A DNA stretch of 64,000 bases from an uncultured Oscillospiraceae bacterium (GTDB taxonomy: Bacteria > Bacillota > Clostridia > Oscillospirales > Oscillospiraceae): positions 13,430 to 77,429 of the forward strand of contig CAKTVG010000011.1 of NCBI GenBank assembly GCA_934622035.1, in the 5' to 3' direction. Of the stretch, positions 25,859-33,606 are shown piece by piece. Within the stretch, counting starts at the first letter, position 1, and each line of letters opens with the position of its first letter. The notes below the pieces were generated by a model, which was not told where the DNA came from, did no database searches, and worked only from the letters and a program-made list of their open reading frames with translations. Position numbers and translations under genes: made by a program.

Positions 25859-26877
25859 AACAGCTTCCGCTTTCCCGGCTGAACGAGCTGTTTGCCGCAA
25901 TCGCCGTGGCGCAGCAGCTCTATCTCCCCGTGGACGATGCGGCCGGTCAGGCCGCCTTCACCCTCTGGCAGGAGGGCAAAATGCTTTCTACGCGCCTGAA
26001 TACCACCCGCAGCGCGAAGGATCTGTTCTTTCCGCAGGTGGAAAATCTCGTTGATTTCCGCGTGGAAGGCAAAAGCCTCGAGCTGATCGAGCACCGCGCA
26101 GAGGTAACGCCCTTTGTCCTGTTCGGCGTGCGTGCCTGCGACTGCCGCAGCTTCGACATTCTTGACCGCGTGTTTCTCTCCTCCGCAACGGATACCTTCT
26201 ATCAGGCGCGGCGGGAAAACGCGACCGTCGTCACCCTTGCCTGCTCCCGTCCGGAGGAAACCTGCTTCTGCACGGTCTTCGGTATCGACCCCGCCGATCC
26301 CGCCGGGGACGTGACCTGCTGGATGGACAAGGACACCCTCTACTGGCGCGAAAACACGGAAAAGGGCGCCGCCCTGACGCGTCGGCTTCCGCTTCTGACC
26401 GGCTGCGCCGAAAGCGCCGTCGAAGAATGGCAGGCAGCCGCGCGGGAAATTCTCAAAAAGCTCCCGCTGCACAAGCTTTCTCTGGAAGGCTTCGGCGCGG
26501 GGAAGACCAAGTCGCTCTTCGACCGCCCCGAATGGGCCTCACTCAGCGAGAGCTGCCTCGGCTGCGGCGCCTGCACCTTTGTTTGCCCGACCTGCCAGTG
26601 CTACGACGTTGAGGAATTCGACACGGGCAAAAAGGTCCGCCGCTTCCGCTGCTGGGACAGCTGCATGTACTCCGACTTCACGCAAATGTCGGCGGGCCAG
26701 CCCCGCCCGACGCAGCGCGAGCGCTTCCGTCAGCGCTTCCTGCATAAGCTGGTCTATTTCCCGGAAAACAACGGGGACATCTTCGGCTGCGTCGGCTGCG
26801 GGCGCTGCCTTGCCAAGTGCCCCATTCACATGAACATTGTCAAGGTCATTCAAACGCTGGGAGGGAACGCCAAATGA
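25855..26877 (+). CDS. Flx-like 4Fe-4S dicluster subunit (sulfhydrogenase beta/AsrA-like)
   Basis: A 340-residue protein like the beta subunit of sulfhydrogenase and AsrA: FVLFGVRACDCRSFDILDRVFL (read as GVRxCD...LDRVFL) and CFCTVFG. Two C-terminal [4Fe-4S] motifs follow, CLGCGACTFVCPTCQC (~230) and CVGCGRCLAKCP (~310). These proteins pass electrons from a FAD/NAD(P)H subunit to a partner oxidoreductase. The following gene encodes that FAD/NAD(P)H subunit, and both junctions are 4-base ATGA overlaps. Soluble; no signal peptide. Confidence 0.8.
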   Translation: MKQLPLSRLNELFAAIAVAQQLYLPVDDAAGQAAFTLWQEGKMLSTRLNTTRSAKDLFFPQVENLVDFRVEGKSLELIEHRAEVTPFVLFGVRACDCRSFDILDRVFLSSATDTFYQARRENATVVTLACSRPEETCFCTVFGIDPADPAGDVTCWMDKDTLYWRENTEKGAALTRRLPLLTGCAESAVEEWQAAAREILKKLPLHKLSLEGFGAGKTKSLFDRPEWASLSESCLGCGACTFVCPTCQCYDVEEFDTGKKVRRFRCWDSCMYSDFTQMSAGQPRPTQRERFRQRFLHKLVYFPENNGDIFGCVGCGRCLAKCPIHMNIVKVIQTLGGNAK

Positions 26878-27701
26878 GAAACGATCCGCTGATTCCCATG
26901 CTCGTTGAGGTCACGGACATCCGCGTGGACACGCCGGACGTCAAGACCTTCCGTGTGGTGGACCTGAACGGCAAAAAGCCCTTTGAGCACATTCCCGGCC
27001 AGTGCGCCATGCTCTCCATGCCCGGCGTGGGCGAGGCGCTGTTTTCCATCACCTCCTCGCCGACGGAGGAGCGCTTCCTGGAATTCTCCATCAAGAAATG
27101 CGGCTGCGTGACAAGCTGGCTGCACGGCATGGAGCCGGGTCAGCAGCTCACACTGCGCGGCCCCTACGGCAACGGCTTCCCCGTGGACACCGCCTTTGCC
27201 GACAAGGATCTGCTCTTCATCGCCGGCGGCATCGGCCTTGCGCCGCTGCACTCCGTCATCAACTACTGCCGCAGCTACCGTGACCGCTACGGCAAAATCG
27301 ACATTGTCTATGGCTCCCGCTCGAAGGAGGACCTCGTCGATTTCCGCGAGATTCTGGACGAATGGTGCAGGGAGGACGGCATCAACGTTCACCTGACCAT
27401 CGACCGTGCGCAGGACAGCTGGGACGGTCACGTCGGCTTCGTGCCGAACTACGTCAAGGAGCTGGGCTTTCCGACGGACAAGACCGTCGTCATGTGCGGC
27501 CCGCCCATCATGATCAAATTCACGCTGGCCGGGCTGATGGAGCTGGGCTTTGCAAAGGAACAGATCTATACCACCATGGAGCTGAAAATGAAATGCGCCC
27601 TCGGCAAGTGCGGCCGCTGCAACATCGGCTCGAAGTACGTCTGCAAGGACGGCCCCGTGTTCCGCTTTGACGAGCTGGACGCCCTGCCGGACGAGTATTA
27701 A
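26874..27701 (+). CDS. FAD/NAD(P)H-binding oxidoreductase subunit (FlxA/PyrK/sulfhydrogenase gamma-like)
   Basis: The product is 275 residues, starting at the ATG overlapping the upstream stop. It has a ferredoxin-NADP reductase fold: a FAD-binding barrel with ITSSPTE and RGPYGNGFP, then the NAD(P) domain with FIAGGIGLAPLHSVI and VVMCGPPIMIKF. The C-terminus has C-x4-C-x2-C ... C (CALGKCGRCN...YVC), the [2Fe-2S] site of the PyrK/AsrB group. It is the probable entry point for NADH or NADPH electrons into the Hdr complex. Cofactor preference cannot be read reliably. Confidence 0.86.
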   Translation: MRNDPLIPMLVEVTDIRVDTPDVKTFRVVDLNGKKPFEHIPGQCAMLSMPGVGEALFSITSSPTEERFLEFSIKKCGCVTSWLHGMEPGQQLTLRGPYGNGFPVDTAFADKDLLFIAGGIGLAPLHSVINYCRSYRDRYGKIDIVYGSRSKEDLVDFREILDEWCREDGINVHLTIDRAQDSWDGHVGFVPNYVKELGFPTDKTVVMCGPPIMIKFTLAGLMELGFAKEQIYTTMELKMKCALGKCGRCNIGSKYVCKDGPVFRFDELDALPDEY

Positions 27702-27712
27702 GGAGAAACACC

Positions 27713-28387
27713 ATGGAAAAAACCGTCAATGTCTTCCTTTTCGGCAAAAAATATGAGGTTCCCGAAAGCCTGACCATCATGGAAGCGATGGAATATTCCG
27801 GCTACCAGCTCGTGCGCGGCTGCGGCTGCCGCAACGGCTTCTGCGGCGCCTGTGCAACGATCTACCGCATCGCGGGCGACCGGGAGCTGAAGGCCTGCCT
27901 CGCCTGCTCGACCAGGGTGGAGAACAACATGTATGTTGCCACGCTGCCCTTCTTCCCGCTGGTCAAGGCCGTCTATGACATCGAAAAGGTCAAGCCCTCC
28001 CAGCAGATTATGATGCAGCTCTATCCGGAAATCTATGCCTGTGTCGGCTGCAACGCCTGCACCAAGGCCTGCACGCAGGGTCTGAACGTCATGCAGTACA
28101 TCGCCTACGCCCAGCGCGGCGAATATGAAAAGTGCGCCGAGGAATCCTTCGACTGCGTCATGTGCGGCGTCTGCTCCTCCCGCTGCCCCGCCGGCATCTC
28201 CCACCCGCAGGTGGCCATGCTGGCCCGCCGCCTGAACGGCAAGTACCTCGCCCCGCACTGCGCACACCTCGACGAGCGCGTCGAGGAGATCCGCGAGGGC
28301 AAGTTTGAAAGCCTGCTTGAGGAGCTGATGGGCAAGCCCCTGAGCGAAATGCAGGAGCTTTACAACCACCGCGAGATTGAGAAATAA
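27713..28387 (+). CDS. frdB: Fumarate reductase/succinate dehydrogenase-type iron-sulfur subunit
   Basis: A 224-residue protein. The N-terminal ~90 residues are a plant-type [2Fe-2S] ferredoxin domain (GCGCRNGFCGAC ... KACLAC). Residues ~100-170 carry CVGCNACTKACTQ and CVMCGVCSSRCP, two further Fe-S sites. This order is that of FrdB/SdhB, but the usual membrane-anchor partners are absent from the locus. GGAG is upstream. It most likely conducts electrons from the Hdr/Flx complex to the flavoprotein encoded 12 bases downstream. Confidence 0.83.
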   Translation: MEKTVNVFLFGKKYEVPESLTIMEAMEYSGYQLVRGCGCRNGFCGACATIYRIAGDRELKACLACSTRVENNMYVATLPFFPLVKAVYDIEKVKPSQQIMMQLYPEIYACVGCNACTKACTQGLNVMQYIAYAQRGEYEKCAEESFDCVMCGVCSSRCPAGISHPQVAMLARRLNGKYLAPHCAHLDERVEEIREGKFESLLEELMGKPLSEMQELYNHREIEK

Positions 28388-28399
28388 GGAGGTCACGCC

Positions 28400-29998
28400 A
28401 TGTATCAGGAACCCAAAATGCTTGAATCCATCCGCCGCGTGGAAGCGGCGCGTGAGGCGAACCTCCGCCTCGACCCGCGGCGTATGACCGCAGAGGAAAA
28501 GGATGTTCTGCTGAAGACCTATCACCCCGACTATCGCGAGAGCCAGTTTGCCGCGCTGGACTTCGGCCCGAACAAGGGCGGCAAGGTCCCGCTGGAGCTG
28601 CGCCGCCTTCTGGAGGGTCAGTCCCGCATTCTGGGCAAGCAGATTGATCTTGCCCATCCCGACTATGACACCGACGTGCTCATCATCGGTGGCGGCGGCG
28701 CGGGTACCTCCGCAGCCATTGAAGCCGACAACACGGGCGCAAGAGTGCTTGTCGTCACAAAGCTGCGCATGGGCGACGCGAACACCATGATGGCCGAGGG
28801 CGGTATTCAAGCCGCCGACAAGCCGAACGACTCCCCCGCGCAGCACTTCCTCGACGCCTACGGCGGCGGCCATTTTGCCGCGCAGAAAGATCTGCTCTAT
28901 AAGCTCGTCACTCAGGCGCCGGAGGCCATCCAGTGGCTGTCCTCCCTCGGCGTGGAGTTTGACAAGGCGCCCGACGGCACAATGATCACCACCCATGGCG
29001 GCGGCACCTCCCGCAAGCGCATGCACGCGGCGAAGGACTACTCGGGCGCGGAGATCATGCGCACCCTGCGCGACGAGGTGCTCAACCGCGGCATCGAGGT
29101 CGTGGACTACACCGCCGCCATCGAGCTGATCAAGGACGATGCCGGACACTGCGCGGGCGCGGTTCTCATGAACATGGAGACAAACGAGCTGCTCGTCGCC
29201 AGAGCGAAAACCGTCATCCTCGCCACCGGCGGCGCAGGCCGCCTGCACTATCAGGGCTTCCCCACCTCCAACCACTACGGCGCGACGGCCGACGGCCTCG
29301 TGCTCGGCTACCGTGCGGGCGCAAAGCTCCTGTACCCGGACACGCTTCAGTATCACCCCACCGGCGCGGCCTTCCCCGCACAGATCTACGGCGCGCTCGT
29401 CACGGAAAAGGTGCGCTCCGTCGGTGCGATGCTGGTCAACGTCAACGGCGAGGTCTTCATGAACCCGCTGGAAACGCGTGACGTCGCGGCGGCAGCCATC
29501 ATCCGCGAATGCTCCGACCGCTGCAACGGCGTCCCCACGCCGGAGGGCTACGCCGTCTGGCTGGATACCCCCATGATTGAGCTGCGCCACGGCGCGGGCA
29601 CGATCGAAAAACGCATTCCCGCCATGATGCGCATGTTCGGCAAGCACGGCATCGACATCCGCACCGAGCCGATTCTCGTCTATCCGACCCTGCACTACCA
29701 GAACGGCGGCCTGCACATCACGCCGGACGGTCAGACCGATGTGGAAAACCTCTTCGCCGCGGGCGAGGTCGTCGGCGGCATCCATGGGCGCAACCGTCTG
29801 ATGGGCAACAGCCTGCTGGACATCATCGTCTTCGGCCGCAGCGCCGGCAAAAACGCCGCCGCAAAGGCAAAGACCGTGCAGGTTGGGCAGCTCACGCTGG
29901 CACATGTGGAAGCCTTTGAGGCCGAACGCCGCGCCGCCTGCGCGGACGCACCCGTGCTTTCCCCGAAGCTGCTGCCGGACTACACCCGCCGCAGATAA
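28400..29998 (+). CDS. frdA: Soluble fumarate reductase flavoprotein subunit
   Basis: The product is 532 residues. A ~90-residue N-terminal extension precedes the FAD-binding IIGGGGAGTSAAIEA. MAEGGIQAA, QYHPTGAAFP, LETRDVAAAAI, HYQNGGLHIT and GIHGRNRLMGNSLLD align with catalytic and dicarboxylate-binding segments of FrdA/SdhA. The histidine that covalently binds FAD in FrdA/SdhA (SHT) is replaced by Asn128 (ANT), so FAD should be non-covalent, as in soluble fumarate reductases. No signal peptide or membrane segment. With fumC and mdh upstream the predicted reaction is fumarate to succinate. L-aspartate oxidase is an alternative for the fold but is disfavoured by the context. Confidence 0.85.
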   Translation: MYQEPKMLESIRRVEAAREANLRLDPRRMTAEEKDVLLKTYHPDYRESQFAALDFGPNKGGKVPLELRRLLEGQSRILGKQIDLAHPDYDTDVLIIGGGGAGTSAAIEADNTGARVLVVTKLRMGDANTMMAEGGIQAADKPNDSPAQHFLDAYGGGHFAAQKDLLYKLVTQAPEAIQWLSSLGVEFDKAPDGTMITTHGGGTSRKRMHAAKDYSGAEIMRTLRDEVLNRGIEVVDYTAAIELIKDDAGHCAGAVLMNMETNELLVARAKTVILATGGAGRLHYQGFPTSNHYGATADGLVLGYRAGAKLLYPDTLQYHPTGAAFPAQIYGALVTEKVRSVGAMLVNVNGEVFMNPLETRDVAAAAIIRECSDRCNGVPTPEGYAVWLDTPMIELRHGAGTIEKRIPAMMRMFGKHGIDIRTEPILVYPTLHYQNGGLHITPDGQTDVENLFAAGEVVGGIHGRNRLMGNSLLDIIVFGRSAGKNAAAKAKTVQVGQLTLAHVEAFEAERRAACADAPVLSPKLLPDYTRRR

Positions 29999-30018
29999 CA
30001 AAAGAAAAGAGAGATAAC

Positions 30019-30318
30019 ATGGCAAGTATTTTTGAGACACTGATGATCGTGTGCTTCGGCCTGTCGTGGCCCCTTTCCATCGTGCGCACGCTGCGCACAA
30101 AATCTGCCAAGGGCAAAAGTCCCTTCTTTATGGTCTTCATCGTCATCGGCTACCTTTGCGGCATCGTCGCCAAGCTGCTGACGCACACCTACAACCTGGC
30201 CTTCTGGTTCTATTTCCCCAACGTGATCCTGGTCAGCACGGAAATTTTCCTGTATTTCCACTATCGCCGCCGGGAACATGCCTGTGCTGACTGCCCGAAG
30301 CCGGTGCAGAACGCATAA
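30019..30318 (+). CDS. Three-TM PQ-loop/SemiSWEET-like small membrane protein
   Basis: A 99-residue protein with three hydrophobic helices. The first ends in SWPLSIVRTLRTKSAKGKS, a WP/K-S-x-x-x-K-S arrangement like the PQ-loop of SemiSWEET half-transporters, followed by a G-x-x-x-G helix. A Cys-x2-Cys tail (HACADCPKP) is cytoplasmic by prediction. It sits 20 bases after frdA with its own GAGAG ribosome site, before a strong terminator, so it ends the operon. SemiSWEETs dimerise to move small sugars; the substrate here is unknown. Confidence 0.72.
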   Translation: MASIFETLMIVCFGLSWPLSIVRTLRTKSAKGKSPFFMVFIVIGYLCGIVAKLLTHTYNLAFWFYFPNVILVSTEIFLYFHYRRREHACADCPKPVQNA

Positions 30319-30324
30319 TTTTGA

Positions 30325-30368
30325 AAAATCCCTGAGGCAGAGCTTCTCTGCGTCAGGGATTTTCTTTG
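30325..30368 (+). terminator. Intrinsic terminator of the Hdr-Frd operon
   Basis: Stem AAAATCCCTGA / TCAGGGATTTT with an inner GCAGAG / CTCTGC stem, loop CTT, then TTTTCTTT. Confidence 0.9.
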
Positions 30369-30389
30369 TGCAAAAATTCAAAAAACATA

Positions 30390-30417
30390 TTGACAAGCGC
30401 CGCCAAAATGGTATACT
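30390..30417 (+). promoter_or_regulatory. Sigma-A promoter of the glycan-use operon
   Basis: TTGACA (30390-30395), 16-bp spacer, TATACT (30412-30417), with TGG as extended -10. Confidence 0.85.
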
Positions 30418-30422
30418 TATCT

Positions 30423-30442
30423 ATGTGACATCGATGCCACAT
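30423..30442. promoter_or_regulatory. Candidate LacI-family operator
   Basis: The 20-bp element ATGTGACATCGATGCCACAT is an inverted repeat with one mismatched pair and a central CG, the hallmark of LacI/GalR operators. It begins 5 bases after the -10, overlapping the expected transcription start, so binding would block initiation. The LacI gene at 39810 is the obvious candidate. Confidence 0.7.
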
Positions 30443-30494
30443 TTCTTCTCAGGCGATTCCGCCGGAACTCAGCTTACCGATCGGAGGTTTCTCT

Positions 30495-31859
30495 ATGAAA
30501 AAAATCGTATCTCTGCTCCTTCTTCTTTCCATGCTGACAGGTCTGGTCTGTCTGGCAGGCTGCAGCGGCACGCAGCAGGCCGTGGAGGAGGGCGCAACCG
30601 TCGTCACGCTCTATGCGCAAAGCTTTGAGGAATGGATCAACGAGTATCTGAAAAAGCGCGTGGACGAATTCAACGCCGATCTGACCGACGGCATTCAGCT
30701 CGAGGTCAAGTTCTTCCCCGATGATGCCTTTACGGATGCCATTAAGGTTGCAAGGGAAAACAAGTCCGGGCTGGATCTCTACATGGTCAGCTACGGCAAC
30801 CTCTGGAGCGACGTGAAGAACGGGCTCTGCCTCCCGCTGGACGACTTGCTCGACCAGAAGTACTTTGACGATCTGACGGACAACGCCAACGAGCTGGTAA
30901 GCTACAACGGCAAGCACTATGCTTACCCGACACTGACGGAGGCCAGCGCTCTGCTCTTCTACCGCAAGGACCTGCTTGAGGCCGCGGGCGTGAGCGCCGC
31001 GCCGAAGTCCTGGGCAGAGCTTTACGACGTCTGCGCCAAGCTGAAGGGCTCTCTGAACGCGGCGCAGTATCCTCTCGGCATGCCGACCGGTCAGGCGCTC
31101 GGCTGGGCGACCTGGGGCATGCAGTACAACACCACCGGCGGCCTGGTGCTCGACGACACCTGGACGCAGGTGCGCATTGAGGAGCCGGGCTACCGTGAGC
31201 TTGCGGAGCTGTTCTACAATCTTTACAAGAACGGCTATGCTCCCGCGCAGCAGCTCACCGCCAAGGGCTACAACGACATCATCGACGCACTGTGCCAGGA
31301 CAAGCTCGCCATGACGATCGCGGGCAGCTGGTCCGTTGCGGAAATCATGAACAACTATCCCACCATGGCTGATAAGATCGGCGTCGCGCCCATTCCCACA
31401 ATTGACGGCGACCAAAGCGGCGTGACCGCCACGAACGGCGGCTGGACCTACGCCATCGACTCCGGCAGCCAGCACCAGAAGGAATCCGCGCGCGTCATCG
31501 AATGGATGTTCTGTGAGGACGCCGCGCGGACGGCAGGCTTCTTTGAAGCTGCGCACTATTCCAAGACGCCCGTCAACAAAAGCGTGCAGGAATACATCGC
31601 CGCCAACGCCAAGGACGTCAATACGGAATGGCTTCAGGTCGTCACTGCGGTTTCCAACACCGCCAAGCCCGAGCCGCTGTTCTCCTGGGACGTCACCGTG
31701 GCGGTCATGAAGCTGTTTGACACCGTATCCACCTACGCCACTACCTCAGATTTCGACACACTTTACGACAAGGCCGTTGAAGCCTGCCTGAGCGACATCG
31801 CCTCCGTGCAGGCACGCGCACCGCTGGGCGAGAATCCCCGTCTCGGAGGAACGCAATGA
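30495..31859 (+). CDS. Sugar ABC importer, extracellular solute-binding lipoprotein (family 1)
   Basis: The product is 454 residues. A lipoprotein signal peptide ends at LAGC (Cys ~22). The mature part has the bacterial extracellular solute-binding protein family 1 layout: a VVTLYAQSFEEW strand, YAYPTLTEASALLFYRKDLLEAAG, PKSWAELYDVCAKL, and the ATNGGWTYAI segment near the C-terminus. It should capture an oligosaccharide outside the membrane and deliver it to the two permeases encoded next. First gene of the operon; overlaps the next by ATGA. Confidence 0.9.
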   Translation: MKKIVSLLLLLSMLTGLVCLAGCSGTQQAVEEGATVVTLYAQSFEEWINEYLKKRVDEFNADLTDGIQLEVKFFPDDAFTDAIKVARENKSGLDLYMVSYGNLWSDVKNGLCLPLDDLLDQKYFDDLTDNANELVSYNGKHYAYPTLTEASALLFYRKDLLEAAGVSAAPKSWAELYDVCAKLKGSLNAAQYPLGMPTGQALGWATWGMQYNTTGGLVLDDTWTQVRIEEPGYRELAELFYNLYKNGYAPAQQLTAKGYNDIIDALCQDKLAMTIAGSWSVAEIMNNYPTMADKIGVAPIPTIDGDQSGVTATNGGWTYAIDSGSQHQKESARVIEWMFCEDAARTAGFFEAAHYSKTPVNKSVQEYIAANAKDVNTEWLQVVTAVSNTAKPEPLFSWDVTVAVMKLFDTVSTYATTSDFDTLYDKAVEACLSDIASVQARAPLGENPRLGGTQ

Positions 31860-32737
31860 AGCATCGCAGCTTTCGCTACCGTGACAAGGGCGCAGCCTAT
31901 GCCATGCTGGCCCCGGCGCTGCTGCTGTTGTGCGTTTTTGTTGCGGTACCGCTTGTCATGGCGCTGGTGCGCAGCGTGCAGGACTACGCCACCTCGGGCT
32001 TTGTCGGGCTGAAGAACTATCTTTACGTTCTACAAACGCCCTCCTTTCTGAAATCCTTCGGCAATGTTCTGCTGATGACCTTTTTCACGGTGCTTCTGAC
32101 CATGCTCTTCGCATTTCTCTTTGCTCTGCTCATGCGCAGTCTGAACAACCGCCTGGGCTATCTTGCGAGAGCAGCGGTCTTCCTGCCGTTTTTCATCAGC
32201 GGCATTACCTCTGCAATTCTCTTCTTCCTGCTCATCAACTACGGCGGCGGCCTTTTTACCTCCATTCTGATCTCTCTTGGAAAAAAGCCCATCGCCTTCG
32301 CCGTGGACGGCATCTGGCCCTATGTGACGATCATTGCCATAACGATCTGGATGAGCTTCGGCTATCAGTCGCTCATCATGTACGCCGGGCTGCTCCAGAT
32401 TCCGCGCTCGTATTACGAGGCGGCGCAGCTGGACGGTGCAAACGCCTTCGAGCAGGCGGTTTACATCACGCTGCCAAACATGAAGAACTATTTTGTTCTG
32501 ATCTGCATCAATATGGTCACGGCGAATTTGCAGATGTTTGAGGTGCCGCTCATGGTCACGGGCGGCGGCCCGGTAGAGAAAACGCTGACACCGGTGCTCT
32601 ATCTTTTCAACTCCTTCCGCGACCCCGCGCGCCCGCAGAATGTGACCATTGCCGGTGCGCTGATGGTAATGGTCGTCATCATGACGATCAATATCATCGT
32701 TTTCAAAACCGTCCGCTCGGAAAAATCCGGCGACTGA
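31856..32737 (+). CDS. Sugar ABC importer permease (MsmF/UgpA-like)
   Basis: A 293-residue protein with six membrane helices. The cytoplasmic EAA loop is YYEAAQLDGANAFEQAVYITLP at about residues 183-204, the site that contacts the ATPase. MLAPALLLLCVFVAVPLV at the N-terminus is typical of the MalF/UgpA class without the long MalF insertion. No ATPase gene occurs in this operon, so a shared MsmK/MalK-type ATPase encoded elsewhere is expected. Confidence 0.9.
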   Translation: MKHRSFRYRDKGAAYAMLAPALLLLCVFVAVPLVMALVRSVQDYATSGFVGLKNYLYVLQTPSFLKSFGNVLLMTFFTVLLTMLFAFLFALLMRSLNNRLGYLARAAVFLPFFISGITSAILFFLLINYGGGLFTSILISLGKKPIAFAVDGIWPYVTIIAITIWMSFGYQSLIMYAGLLQIPRSYYEAAQLDGANAFEQAVYITLPNMKNYFVLICINMVTANLQMFEVPLMVTGGGPVEKTLTPVLYLFNSFRDPARPQNVTIAGALMVMVVIMTINIIVFKTVRSEKSGD

Positions 32738-32750
32738 GGAGGGCTGAACC

Positions 32751-33593
32751 ATGCATCATACCAAGCGCCGCGCGGCGCTCCTTGCAAAGAGCATTCTTGC
32801 CCTGCTCGTCGTTGCGATCATTCTGTTCCCCATTGTGTGGATGCTGCCCGCTGCCTTCAAGGGCCGCACGGAGCTTTTTGCCGTCCCGAATCACTTTCTG
32901 CCCCAGCAATGGACCTTTGAAAATTTCAAAAAGATCTTCACGCTGGATCTGAACGGCTACAGCTTCGTATCAAGCCTGCTGTCCACCTTTGCCGTTTCGG
33001 TCATCGCCGTTGTGCTGTCCCTGCTTGTCAACATGATGGCGGCCTACGTCTTCGCGCGGCTGGATTTCCCGCTCAAGGGGCTGCTGTGGTGGAGCGTGCT
33101 CATCACGATGTTCATCCCCGGCATCACCATCCTGCTGACCTCCATCCGCGTGGTCAACCTGCTGCACATGACCGACACGCTGCTGGTGCTGATCATCCCC
33201 GGCCTTGCAAGCGCCTATAACATCTTCTATTTCCGGCAGTTCTTTCTCGGCATCCCGCAGAGTTTGGAGGATGCGGCGCTGCTGGACGGCGTCGGCCGCT
33301 TCGGCATTTTCTGGCGCATTTTCCTGCCGATGAGCAAAACGCCGATGATCGTTATCGGGTGCAGCGTTTTCATGGGCTACTGGAACAGCTTCATGTGGCC
33401 GACGCTGACCGTCGTCAACAATCCGAAGATCGCCCAGATCACCCAGCTCATCCGCATTCTGAACACATCGTATTCCGGCGACTACGGCGTGGTCGTTGCC
33501 GCGTCCCTGATCGCCGTCGCAATTCCCCTGGTGCTCTTCCTGATCTTCCAGAAGAAGATCGTCGAGGGCATCGCAACCACCGGTCTGAAATGA
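32751..33593 (+). CDS. Sugar ABC importer permease (MsmG/MalG-like)
   Basis: A 280-residue six-helix protein. The EAA loop reads LEDAALLDGVGRFGIFWRIFLP, and the family end IVEGIATTGLK is present. LPAAFKGRTELFAVPNHFLP is typical of MalG/UgpE partners. GGAGG upstream, 13 bases after the first permease gene. Forms the transmembrane heterodimer with that protein. Confidence 0.9.
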   Translation: MHHTKRRAALLAKSILALLVVAIILFPIVWMLPAAFKGRTELFAVPNHFLPQQWTFENFKKIFTLDLNGYSFVSSLLSTFAVSVIAVVLSLLVNMMAAYVFARLDFPLKGLLWWSVLITMFIPGITILLTSIRVVNLLHMTDTLLVLIIPGLASAYNIFYFRQFFLGIPQSLEDAALLDGVGRFGIFWRIFLPMSKTPMIVIGCSVFMGYWNSFMWPTLTVVNNPKIAQITQLIRILNTSYSGDYGVVVAASLIAVAIPLVLFLIFQKKIVEGIATTGLK

Positions 33594-33606
33594 AAGGAGA
33601 CTGTTC

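Noticed and set aside
27698..30100. An 800-codon minus-strand open frame opposite frdB-frdA
   Set aside because: Antisense shadow of high-GC third positions. The plus strand encodes clear enzyme subunits.
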